Assembly (NCBI GenBank): GCA_019918135.1
Contig: WBZZ01003133.1
Coordinates: 87,870 to 151,869 of the forward strand
Source of the DNA: Paulinella micropora
Taxonomy: Eukaryota > Cercozoa > Imbricatea > Euglyphida > Paulinellidae
Direction of reading: 5' to 3'
Length of the DNA: 64,000 nucleotides
The notes below the pieces were generated by a model. The model was not told the DNA's origin. It did not search any database and was given only the letters and a program-made list of their open reading frames with translations. Shown in pieces: positions 48,417 through 56,663 of the stretch. Made by a program: the position numbers and the translations under genes. How positions within the stretch are numbered: the first letter of the stretch is position 1; every line of letters begins with the position of its first letter.

Positions 48417-48454
48417 ATAAGCGAGAGTGCGAAGCGCGAAGCGAGATTCTAAAA
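48417..48454 (+). promoter_or_regulatory. gene-start hairpin element (copy 3)
   Basis: TTAGAATAAGCGAGAGTGCG and the following AAGCGAGATTCTAA form the same hairpin in the opposite orientation, ending at the ATG of the plus-strand gene at 48454. Placement at start codons of three PLV1 genes suggests a promoter or 5'UTR element. Confidence 0.55.
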
Positions 48455-48975
48455 TGCCGTCTCCCGAAGCAAGCAGACAAAATTGGGGAAAAGCAGTCGA
48501 TGGAATTAAACAAAATGCGAAACAGAGAAAAATGGAACACGCCAAAAAGGTTTTGGAACAATACCGAAACGCGATTAAAAGCGAAGATGAAGATATGGAA
48601 CGAAAAATAGCAGAAATAGAAAATAAGAATTTAGCAACAGATATCATTAATGAGAAGGACCAAGATGACACACCTGAGCAGAGTGAGAGTGAAGATGAGG
48701 TTGATTTCACTGATATCATTGCTGAAAAGATTGCAAAGATGAAAATCAAAAGAGCAAAAGCTGAAACTAAGAGAGAAAAGAAGAAGAGTAAGAAACCAGA
48801 GCCCGAGCCAGAAAATGAAGAAAGTGAAAGCGAGAGTAGCGAGGAAGAAGAACGAAAACCGAAGAAAGGGAGAGGTAAGAATTCAAGCAGTGTGAGTGTG
48901 AAAGTATATAATCAATCTTCTGGTGGTTCTAAGAAAGAAAAAAATGATATTGAAAAATGTTTTCTCAAGTTTTAA
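48454..48975 (+). CDS. PLV1 acidic/basic coiled-coil protein, intact
   Basis: Starts at ATG 48454 directly after the hairpin element. 173 residues, highly charged: a Lys-rich helical N-terminus (AVDGIKQNAKQRKMEHAKKV), an acidic middle (QDDTPEQSESEDEVDFTDII), and Glu/Ser/Lys runs towards a C-terminal hydrophobic IEKCFLKF. No enzyme motif. It could be a virion core or nucleoprotein, but this is inference from composition. Confidence 0.6.
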   Translation: MPSPEASRQNWGKAVDGIKQNAKQRKMEHAKKVLEQYRNAIKSEDEDMERKIAEIENKNLATDIINEKDQDDTPEQSESEDEVDFTDIIAEKIAKMKIKRAKAETKREKKKSKKPEPEPENEESESESSEEEERKPKKGRGKNSSSVSVKVYNQSSGGSKKEKNDIEKCFLKF

Positions 48976-48981
48976 ATATAG

Positions 48982-49170
48982 ATGAGTGCAAATTCAGAAA
49001 ATCAACTTGACAATAAACATATAATCATTAATACACAGAATGCCGATAGTCAATTAGAAGACACACCTACGGGAGAAATAGTTGAAACAAAAGAAGAAGA
49101 ATCACTTGAAATTCACCACCAGAAAAAGAATCAGAAAATATGGAACACGATATGTGTTGATAAACCATAA
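48982..49170 (+). CDS. PLV1 small hydrophilic protein
   Basis: 62 residues from ATG 48982, seven bases after the previous stop, rich in Asn, Glu and Gln, ending before the integrase. It may be the broken N-terminus of the integrase gene. Not recognised. Confidence 0.35.
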   Translation: MSANSENQLDNKHIIINTQNADSQLEDTPTGEIVETKEEESLEIHHQKKNQKIWNTICVDKP

Positions 49171-49957
49171 GACCAAATTTTCTTGACTTAGCAGATATGA
49201 GTAAGATAAAAAGATAAGAAAGGAAATAAATGCTATGCTTGGATGCTTGTTTGGATAGATTGTCACAGCCGATATTGATAATCATTCCATTAAAAAATAA
49301 AACAGCGAAAAAAGTTTATTATGCTTTAAAATCAATCAAATATAAACCAAAATCAATTACTACCGACAGCGAGGAAGAATATAAAGGAGCGACACAAGAA
49401 TATTTTATTGAAAATGGAATTAACACGATGTCGTTGAAGTTGGCGACCATAGAGCACTTGCGGTTGTTGATAGAGTAATACGAAGTATTAGAAGATGACT
49501 TGACCTTTTATTTGACACCAATCGTAATTTTGATTGGGTCAGGTATATTCAGGACTTAGTCAATGCTTATAATCATAAAATGCATAGAGGAATTCAGGCT
49601 AAACCGGTAGATGTATTTTTCGGAAGAGACAAAAATAAACAAGTTATAACTAGGAATAATTTAATAGACGAATTCTATGTTGGCGATAGTGTAAGAAAAG
49701 AATACAAAAGAAATTTTTTCTCAAAATGTGGTAAAACTTTCAGTAAATTTATTTATAAAGTTAAGGGCCTGTCCGGATTCAAGTTAATATTAAATAACGA
49801 TGAGTTAGTAAGTTCAAGAGATTTATTAAAAACTGATTTTATTAAACCAATTGACGAAGAAAAAGATATGAAAGAGCAAACTAAAGAAGTTATTAAAGAG
49901 AAGAAGAATAAAGAACTACTTAAAAGGGAAGATAGAACCGGAAAACATTGGGACTAG
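49171..49957 (+). pseudogene. int: PLV1 retrovirus-type (rve) integrase, multiple breaks
   Basis: Pieces in shifting frames read DLADMSKI, then CYAWMLVWIDCHSRY (first catalytic Asp), KSIKYKPKSITTDSEEEYKG (second Asp), and ALAVVDRVIRSIRR, which occupies the position of the third acidic residue with Asp instead of Glu. A TGA follows at once, then the C-terminal VNAYNHKMHRGIQAKPVDVF and a beta-barrel-like tail, which are intact (49580-49957). This is the integrase class of polintons. It would insert the linear viral DNA into host chromosomes. Confidence 0.75.
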
Positions 49958-50261
49958 TAAGAGGGAGAGGAAGGCGAAAGTCCAATTTGACCTTTAATGA
50001 AAACTGAATAACTTGAATGAAATGATAATATATTTTTTCTAGGTTTTTAACCATCGCTTATTACATTCAATGCCTAGAAAAGTTTACGACCATTAGTGTC
50101 TCTTGTTTAGTCGAAATAAAACTAAGTAAGTTTAATCCCCGTATTTCTTTATGTATGAAATATGTAAAGAAATAGCAATTAAACCTCAGTTGTAAAGGTC
50201 AATGGATACGGAATACGCCATCAATTTTGTAATTGCATATTCAGTGTCCATCTTAGTTTCT
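49958..50261. other. AT-rich intergenic stretch
   Basis: No gene. It contains AT-rich sequence and the 3' end of the following minus-strand gene. Confidence 0.4.
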
Positions 50262-50773
50262 TTAATCGAAGACGACTCGATAAGCAGACTTAATCGTAAG
50301 CACATAGAAGTTGGCAATTGTGTCTATATTATACCATAGTCTGAACAATTTCAGCGACCCATCTGTAAATTCAACCACAAATCTTTCATGTATCTGGTCT
50401 TTACGTAAGTCCGACTTAAAGCGATTCAATTGGACCACTGCCATTCCCTCGTTCGCATGATTAAAAAGCAAAGCGGTTCCATTTTTCTTATCTAGATGGA
50501 TCCAATACTTGATTTCGCTCACTATATGTTGATTTTTGCGATCGATGTTTGGACTTTTGTTAGGAATTACCCTGTTGCTTTCTAACTCTCTTGGAATATT
50601 TCCAGAAACAATGCGACCAATCAACAATCATTCAAGAGCATCAGACACAGCCTAAAACATGTTCATTTCCGAAAGGAAAAGACCTACAAACTTACCTCGA
50701 CTTCGGGGTCCTCTGGGCGTGCTTGCAGTGCCTTCTCCTCTGGTTCCTCGCGTGTTGATGGGTCGGCCGACAT
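50262..50773 (-). CDS. probable spliced gene with a 44-bp intron, unidentified protein
   Basis: A 78-base exon (50773-50696) begins with ATG directly after a pyrimidine/GT-rich stretch ending in CAG and ends at GAG|GTAAGT, a consensus splice donor. Forty-four bases on, TTTTAG (50652-50657) is a good acceptor. Joining there keeps the frame with the open stretch that ends at 50262, except for one in-frame TGA at about 50630. The product has an acidic N-terminus and a beta-rich C-terminal part (ERFVVEFTDGSLKLFRLWYN). No family recognised. Intron prediction is by eye only. Confidence 0.4.
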
Positions 50774-51140
50774 CTGCACACACACACAAAACAGCGAGGG
50801 TTTGGTCTTTTTGTCTTGGCGACTTTTGGCTTTCTGAAAAAAGACACCAACTGACAAACAAAGCACGATGGTAAAAAACTCTTCACACAATTGGCAACAT
50901 TTTTTGACTGATAGAAATTCTGGTGAAAAAAACCAGACAAGGAAAAAGGGAAAAAAAAATGAGAGTGGCACAACAAAATAGTAATAGTTGGAGAAATTTT
51001 CGCATTTTGAATACAAAAAAAAAATTGTTTTGACTTTTTGCTCAGTCGCCACAAAGCGACGGGGCGGTTGCGCATTATCGCAGAAATTCAGAATAAGCGA
51101 AAGCCTTATCACGAAAGAACAAAGAACGAAAGAAGATTGA
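50774..51140 (-). other. T-rich (minus strand) noncoding stretch upstream of the putative exon
   Basis: Long T runs and GTGTGTGTGT precede the acceptor-like CAG at 50774-50776, as in an intron or 5'UTR. Open stretches here have no protein-like composition. Confidence 0.35.
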
Positions 51141-51143
51141 ATA

Positions 51144-51437
51144 GAAATTTATGAGACAATAAAGCGCAGGAAAGAACAACTAAGGAAAGATAAAATAGTT
51201 TCTGAAGAAAGAGTAAATAAAATAGAAAGGGAAATTGGTTTATTCGTGGAAAAAAAACAACCAGACTTAGTAAAATTAAGTGTCATTGAAATTATGCTTA
51301 AGAGGTTGGGAAAAGAAAGTAAAAATATTGAAAATGATAGAATTGCAAGACAGAAAACAAGAATTAAACAAGTAAAGAAAGAAAAAGAACTGAAATTATT
51401 TTATAGTTGTAGTAAAGAATACATAACAGAATTCTGA
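51144..51437 (+). pseudogene. PLV1 Lys-rich helical open stretch without a start
   Basis: A 97-codon stretch after a TGA, with no ATG before 51294, encodes basic helical sequence (RRKEQLRKDKIVSEERVNKI, VIEIMLKRLGKESKNIENDR). Probably the remnant of a gene. Not recognised. Confidence 0.35.
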
Positions 51438-51982
51438 CTTGCCATACAAGACAAAAATTTTGAGTGCATTCATAGAGAGGGTCTTACATTCAATAAATCG
51501 CTTATAAAATATATAGCATACAATGAACAAAATAACAATAATATAATGAATGTTGAAAACCAGAACGATTTGTTTGGTGTCAGAAATAACTTTGAATTGT
51601 GAAATAGTGGTTATCATCACTTACTCTTTTTGCACATAGGAATATAAAGTAGTGTGTATTCAATTCAAAAAATTGAGCGAAAGCCCTCCTCATTTCAAAG
51701 AAATTTTATCTACCATACTTGTTTGTGTGGTAGGTAATTGAGTTGAAGTTGCTTCTGAAGAGTAAGACGAAAACGGTAAATTTAATGATACATACATTAG
51801 TAGTATAGGGTGCCACTTCGGCACACTTTTTTAGCGCAGTTTCACCAGAGAAACCACACTAAGAGCCCGTTATTTAGTTTTAAGGCTACCTATTTATAAC
51901 AAATACAGACAGACAAAAGAAAGAAAAACTGCTATCTGTAAATAATTATTATTTAAATAAATAAAATAAAGACTCATATAGG
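51438..51982. other. AT-rich noncoding stretch
   Basis: No convincing gene. It has one hairpin-like GTGCCACTTCGGCAC (51810-51824). Confidence 0.4.
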
Positions 51983-52503
51983 ATGACAAACGAAGACACT
52001 CAGAGATTTAGAATGTCCAGAGGTTGTGTTATGGTAAAGAATAACGAAAGAGACCAATGGTAAAAGTTCAATGGAGAGAAGGAGGAAAGGTTATGTGTAA
52101 GAGTTTCTGCATCGGAAAGAAAAAATCAAAAGAGCGAGCATTGGAAGAAGCAAAGAAGTATCACGAGAAAAATATAATACCTAAATACGAGGAATGGAAA
52201 ATTAATTACGATAAAGAAACAAGAATAAAAGAAAAGAAAAAAATTTGGAAGCATAAAGATTTTAAGTGTCGATGTGGTGCTGAAATACATAATGGGAACA
52301 AAGCGCGACATATGAAGTCTCAGAAACAAATTTCAGCAACAGAAAAAGAAAAACCTCCAGTTCCTCCAAGGCCAACCAAAGAGTATATGGAGAGAATAAA
52401 GAAAGACGATGTGAGCGAAGCCACTTGTGATGATAGATGTAATATGTGCGGATACTTGGAACATAACTGCCACTGCGGTTGCGGGTATGGTAAGTATCAG
52501 TAA
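51983..52503 (+). pseudogene. PLV1 AP2-like DNA-binding protein with Cys/His cluster, one frameshift
   Basis: ATG 51983 opens MTNEDTQRFRMSRGCVMVKN, which shifts frame near 52055 to KVQWREGGKVMCKSFCIGKK followed by SKERALEEAKKYHEKN. This beta-strand then helix order with W-x-x-x ... F-x-x-G ... A-x-x-A-x-x-Y resembles the AP2/ERF-type domain carried by many mobile homing proteins and viruses. The C-terminal half has C-x-C, C-x2-C and C-x-C-x-C residues that could bind zinc. No nuclease motif seen. Confidence 0.5.
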
Positions 52504-52659
52504 TCAAAAAGGTTTCTCTGCGGGAACCACTGAATTTCTATTCAAGGGAGGGTCCTTATATATAGGATACACACGAGGCCACGAGGGGACGACCGACTGA
52601 GGCAGACAAATATTTTAATTTTATAAAATTATATTTTCCTTGATATACTATTATCAAAC
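52504..52659. other. AT-rich intergenic with TATA-like and palindromic sequence
   Basis: CTTATATATAGGATAC (52556-52571) and the perfect palindrome AATTTTATAAAATT (52617-52630) lie upstream of the small gene at 52660, as a promoter might. Confidence 0.4.
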
Positions 52660-52910
52660 ATGGAGACACATACGTACAACGGCAAGGTCTACAGGTTGGA
52701 TAGATTAAGGGAATATAAGATAAATTACGAAATCAAGTCTGTCAGGGGTCGGGATGTGCAATATATATCAAACCGAAGGTAAGGGGGTATAAAATTGATA
52801 CACCGACCGCCCAAAACTACTTGAACCAAGTAAGGAGCGCAGTGTATTTTGAGCACCATGCTATACCAATAGCGCCACATAATCTGACTTTTATTGAAGT
52901 CAGAAAGTGA
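52660..52910 (+). pseudogene. small unidentified protein at the PLV1/PLV2 boundary, one frameshift
   Basis: ATG 52660 reads METHTYNGKVYRLDRLREYK. After a shift near 52780 the frame continues YKIDTPTAQNYLNQVRSAVY to TGA 52908-52910. About 82 codons. It lies at the last AT-rich sequence before PLV2. Not recognised. Confidence 0.45.
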
Positions 52911-52965
52911 AAAAGCAGAGCAAGGTCGAAGCCCTTGCAATTTTTTTGCCGCGCCGCTAATTACG

Positions 52966-53524
52966 ATGAGTTGCGACAAACCGTGCCGAGTGGCACCTGA
53001 CGGGAAAATTTCACTCGTTGATTTTGCCGGGAAAACGTTTCCTTTTTTGACTCCTAGCCGTTGCGCGGAACGGATCCGCAGGCACCTCCAGCTACATCCC
53101 TACCGGCTAACCAACGGCCACATTTCGAGATTCAAATTCCCAAAACAGCGCGGCCAGCGCTGTGGCACGTGGGTCTGCGCGCCCGAAGTAGCCGTCGAGG
53201 TCATGGGCCAGTTTGCGTCGGACTGGAACGTGCGGCCCTCACGGCGGACACAGCCCAGGGTCAGTAACAAGCCCCTTGAACCAAGCGTCGCCGCTGCTGT
53301 GAGCTATCTCGAGGGCGTCCGCGACTGATTTGCAGTTCTTAGACTGTTTCGCTCCAGACACAACAAGCATTCTCCAGCCTGCTCTGGACGAGACAGTTAG
53401 TGCAATTGACGCCGAAGAAGAGGCAGTGCCTCCTTTCAAGCTCCTGACCCCTGTTCTGACTTACGAGCAGGACGGGGAAAAAGAAAACGAACTTGAGAGC
53501 GTCGCAGAGCATTTTTCGTTTTAA
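52966..53524 (+). CDS. PLV2 unidentified protein, possibly KilA-N-like
   Basis: ATG 52966 encodes 120 residues with a basic middle (FLTPSRCAERIRRHLQLHPY, HISRFKFPKQRGQRCGTWVC then APEVAVEV), ending at TGA 53328. The W-V-C-A-P-E-V-A-V-E-V stretch recalls the later strand-helix of KilA-N domains, but the match is weak. A further open stretch (53330-53524) in the next frame, without an ATG, may be its C-terminus after a one-base shift. First gene of the GC-richer virus. Confidence 0.45.
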
Positions 53525-53542
53525 TTAAAAAATCAAGAAGAT

Positions 53543-54119
53543 TTAAAAATCCGTAATGTACAGCTCCCTGTTGAACCGGGGCTTGAACCGGGCGGCGATC
53601 TCTTCTGCTCCCGTCAGCCATAAATAACTGGTCCACTTGTCTACTTGCAGCACGGGCCAGCCCGCGTCCTCGTACGCCAGCCGGAAGAGGTAGGCCGGTA
53701 CGTACGAGCGCCACAATAGAATCTCGCGTCGTCCTGGGCACGGGGAAAGACGTGCGGCCCATGCGCCTGCACGCGGCAAAGGGCGTGATCACCCGGTCGC
53801 GGTGGTGGAACACGAAGCAGGTGCCACAGTAGCCCTCGACCGTCCTCTTTTGGGTGCAGGTAAAGCAGATGTGCTCGCTCTTGCGCGACACGGTGTTGAT
53901 TAGGCGCGGCAGCGACTTGGTGTCGTACTTGAAAGTAGCGTTCAGGAACTTGTGCAGGCCGGACAGCTCGCCGTTCTGCACTTTGCGCCGCTTCCACCGG
54001 CCGCGCGCGAACCGGCTCGTGTGCGTTTTGAGGTGACGGATCGTGTGCGCGACCTCGCCGACGCGGAGGTAAGAAAGCACTTCCACCAAGAGATCAGCTG
54101 GTAGTGCGGCTAGTATCAT
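53543..54119 (-). pseudogene. PLV2 F-box-like protein with zinc cluster, one frameshift
   Basis: The N-terminus LPADLLVEVLSYLRVGEVAH has the L-P ... hydrophobic ... V-L-x-Y-L pattern of an F-box, which docks onto SKP1 in SCF ubiquitin ligases. ICFTCTQKRTVEGYCGTCFV gives two C-x2-C pairs, likely a zinc ribbon. The frame shifts near 53740 and ends AARFKPRFNRELYITDF at 53543. A virus-encoded F-box protein would redirect host ubiquitylation. That role is inferred from the motif alone. Confidence 0.6.
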
Positions 54120-54217
54120 TTTGACTTTTTAACTATAAGGGACAGAACTTTTTGTTTTTTTTGGGGCCGCTGTGACCACCCTCCCCTTGATATTACGGGC
54201 CAAGCTTGCCCCACGCT

Positions 54218-55536
54218 TTAAGAGCTGTCGTAACCGTTGGCGGGCGGCCCGTTGCCGCCAGTGGCAGGCATGAGCGGACCGTTGCCTATGACGGGCGCGA
54301 GCGGCTTGACCGTGGTGCCGGCGTTCGTGTACATAAATTGGGCTTGAACGGCGCAGCTTGCAGCTGGTTCTGCTGCGCAAACCGCTCTGCTGCCAACTTC
54401 TCGGCGTCTCGAGTTTGTTGGTCCAGCTTCTGGAGGACCTCCTTGTCCCGCTGGGCCATGGTCTTTCCGTCCTTTCTCAGGCGCTGTCTCGCGCGGTCGC
54501 CGTAGAAGAGCATTCTTTGCATCATTTCTCGCTCTTGGCGCGACATGCCCTTGAGCGAAGACGGCAGCCAGCTCGGCGCGCGGTACGCCAGCTGTTTGAG
54601 GCGCTCCTGTTTTTGGATGTCCGCGCGGGTCGGCGGCTTGGGCGGGTCGGGCCCGCGCAAGATCACCTCGGCATCCGGCAGCGAAGCTGGAGCAAGAAAG
54701 CTTTTGTAGTTGTACTCGATCCGGTCGATGTGCTCGTGATACACCATCGCCACGTGCCGCGTCCCCACGTTGCGCTCATCCGTGCATTGGGCAAAGTGAG
54801 CCAATAACTCCTTTTTGGGGAAGAGCTGTCCGTAGTTTTCCCACAGGTTGGTGAGGGTCCGCTGCACTTTCGAATTGAACATGATGCAATGACTGGTCTG
54901 TTCGCGCATAATCGGGCTCACTGAGTTGCGGCCTGTCAAGTACTGTACCGCGATAAATATTGTTATATTATAATGGCGGTATGTACCAAAAAAGTTCTGC
55001 ATCCATCGATCTGTACTGTCTATTATGCCAACTAAATTATCAAATACAATGAACGACGGCTCCAGGTACTTGTTCTCGAGGTAGCGCTTCTTGAGGTTTT
55101 CCACGTAGTTCTGCAGGATGTCCATTCGGAACCCTTCGTAGATCTTGCAGTGCTGCTCGCTTGCAAAATGAAAAGAAAAGCTGTTCTTGAACTTTGTGCG
55201 AACCATGACCAGGCCGTACTGGAAAGGGTCCTTCTTGCGCGCGCACAGGCTGTACAGGAGCCATTTCAGGAAATGGGTCTTGCCTCGTTCCGATTTTCCC
55301 ACTAAAACGAACAATTGTCCTGCTCCTTTTTCGCGCGGGTAGAAGACTTCGATGTTCCGCTTGAACTCGGTCGGCTGCAGCTGCTCTGCCGGCTGCTGCT
55401 TCTTCTTCTTCTTGCCCTTGTCTTTCTGCTTGTCGACATAGTCTAAAATTTTTTCCTCGATTGTCTTCTCGCCGAGCTGCTGTTCCGGCTCCGGCAGCCG
55501 TTCGACCGGGCCTTCCGGCTGCTGCATCTGCATCAT
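54218..55536 (-). CDS. PLV2 genome-packaging ATPase (A32/FtsK-HerA type)
   Basis: From ATG 55536: a basic, Gln-rich leader, then Walker A LFVLVGKSERGKTHFLKWLL, Walker B PSFIVFDNLVGIIDST, and a Gln sensor in TIFIAVQYLTGRNSVSP. These match the packaging ATPases shared by polintons, virophages and large DNA viruses, which pump DNA into capsids. The main frame runs to 54286. A shift near 54335 would continue through Pro/Gly/Asn-rich sequence to a TAA at 54218, which looks more natural. Walker A has Glu in place of the usual small residue (GKSERGKT). Confidence 0.88.
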
Positions 55537-55576
55537 TTTTTTTTAAACTTCTCCCCGAATATTAAAAAAAAAAGAT

Positions 55577-55714
55577 ATGCCACTGGTCTTGAGGGACAGG
55601 ACGCGCTTGCTAGTCGACCAAGCCGAACCGGCGAAGGCCGTGGTAAAGGCAGCGCTCAGCAAGGCCAAGAAGAAGCCGGCCAAGAAGAAACCCGTTGTCA
55701 GTAAGAAGAAGTAG
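55577..55714 (+). CDS. PLV2 very small Lys-rich protein (45 aa)
   Basis: ATG 55577 follows an A-rich run. MPLVLRDRTRLLVDQAEPAK is followed by KKKPAKKKP-type repeats. Small, Lys/Ala/Pro-rich proteins of this kind often condense viral DNA (compare adenovirus core peptides). It is divergent from the ATPase gene with 40 bases between starts. Confidence 0.55.
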   Translation: MPLVLRDRTRLLVDQAEPAKAVVKAALSKAKKKPAKKKPVVSKKK

Positions 55715-55770
55715 CAGGTTTTTTTTATTTTCGCCGCCAGACAGTTTGATAAAAAGATTCAACCCAAAAA

Positions 55771-56618
55771 ATGAAGCCCTGGCGCAAGAGGCATGCCGGC
55801 CGCGCTTTTACCAGCGATGCGCCTGTTTCCTTCAAGAAGCAGCGCACTGGCTTTGTGGGCGGCGGGTCGGTCGAGATGGCGGCCAAGACCAGGGAAATCA
55901 TGAAATATGCCAACCCGCAGCTCTCGGCCGTGCTGGATGCGGTCGCGCCAGCAACCGTGCCTGCTGCCACTGCCGCGAAGGCCACGCATGCCGCGCCGGT
56001 GCTACAGTCGTTTGACAGCAGCGCGGCTGTCATAGTGCACGACGACGACGACACGGCCGCCGCGCCGGTGCTACAGTCGTTTGACAGCGGCGCGGCTGTC
56101 ATTGTACACGACGACGGCGACAAGAAGAGCTCGGCGGCCGCCGCGCCCGCCGCTGACGCGAAGACTCCTCCAGCCGTGCCGGTGCTCCAGTCGTTTGACA
56201 GCAGCGCGGCTGTCGGCTGTCGTAGTGCACGACGACGACAAGACGGACAAAAAGAGCAGCGCCAAGCCAGACCTGATGTCTCAGATCAAAGCAGGCACGA
56301 CACTGAAAAAAGCATCAAAGCCGGATGCCAAAACACAAAAGCCCGACGCCAAAGCAGCAGGCGGCGGCCTCACGGGCGCACTGAGCTCGGCCATGTCCAA
56401 AATAAGCGTGTCACTCAACGGCGGCGATGGCAGCAGCAGCAGCAGCAGCGTCGTCGTCGACCAAAAAACACAGGAAGCGAAGGACAAGGTGGCGGCGTAC
56501 CAAGCGAACAAGACTCCCAAACAAGAAGAGAAACTGAGGAGATGCCAAGGAAATGAGAAGCAAGAAAGCCAAGCTAGAAGCCAGAAAAGAGATAATAGAC
56601 AAGGGGCTGGCCGCGTGA
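55771..56618 (+). pseudogene. PLV2 putative virion protein with 20-residue repeats, frameshifted
   Basis: ATG 55771. The N-terminus KRHAGRAF ... AAKTREIMKYANPQLSAVLD shares a motif with the next gene. Three repeats of APVLQSFDSSAAVIVHDDD follow (55996, 56068, 56177). After shifts near 56215 and 56530 the protein ends AKLEARKEIIDKGLAA at 56618. Basic, low complexity, no enzyme motif. First of the collinear structural cassette. Confidence 0.55.
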
Positions 56619-56663
56619 CAGATACAGTGAAATTTTTTTCTCGGCTTGTCCAATAAAAGAAAG

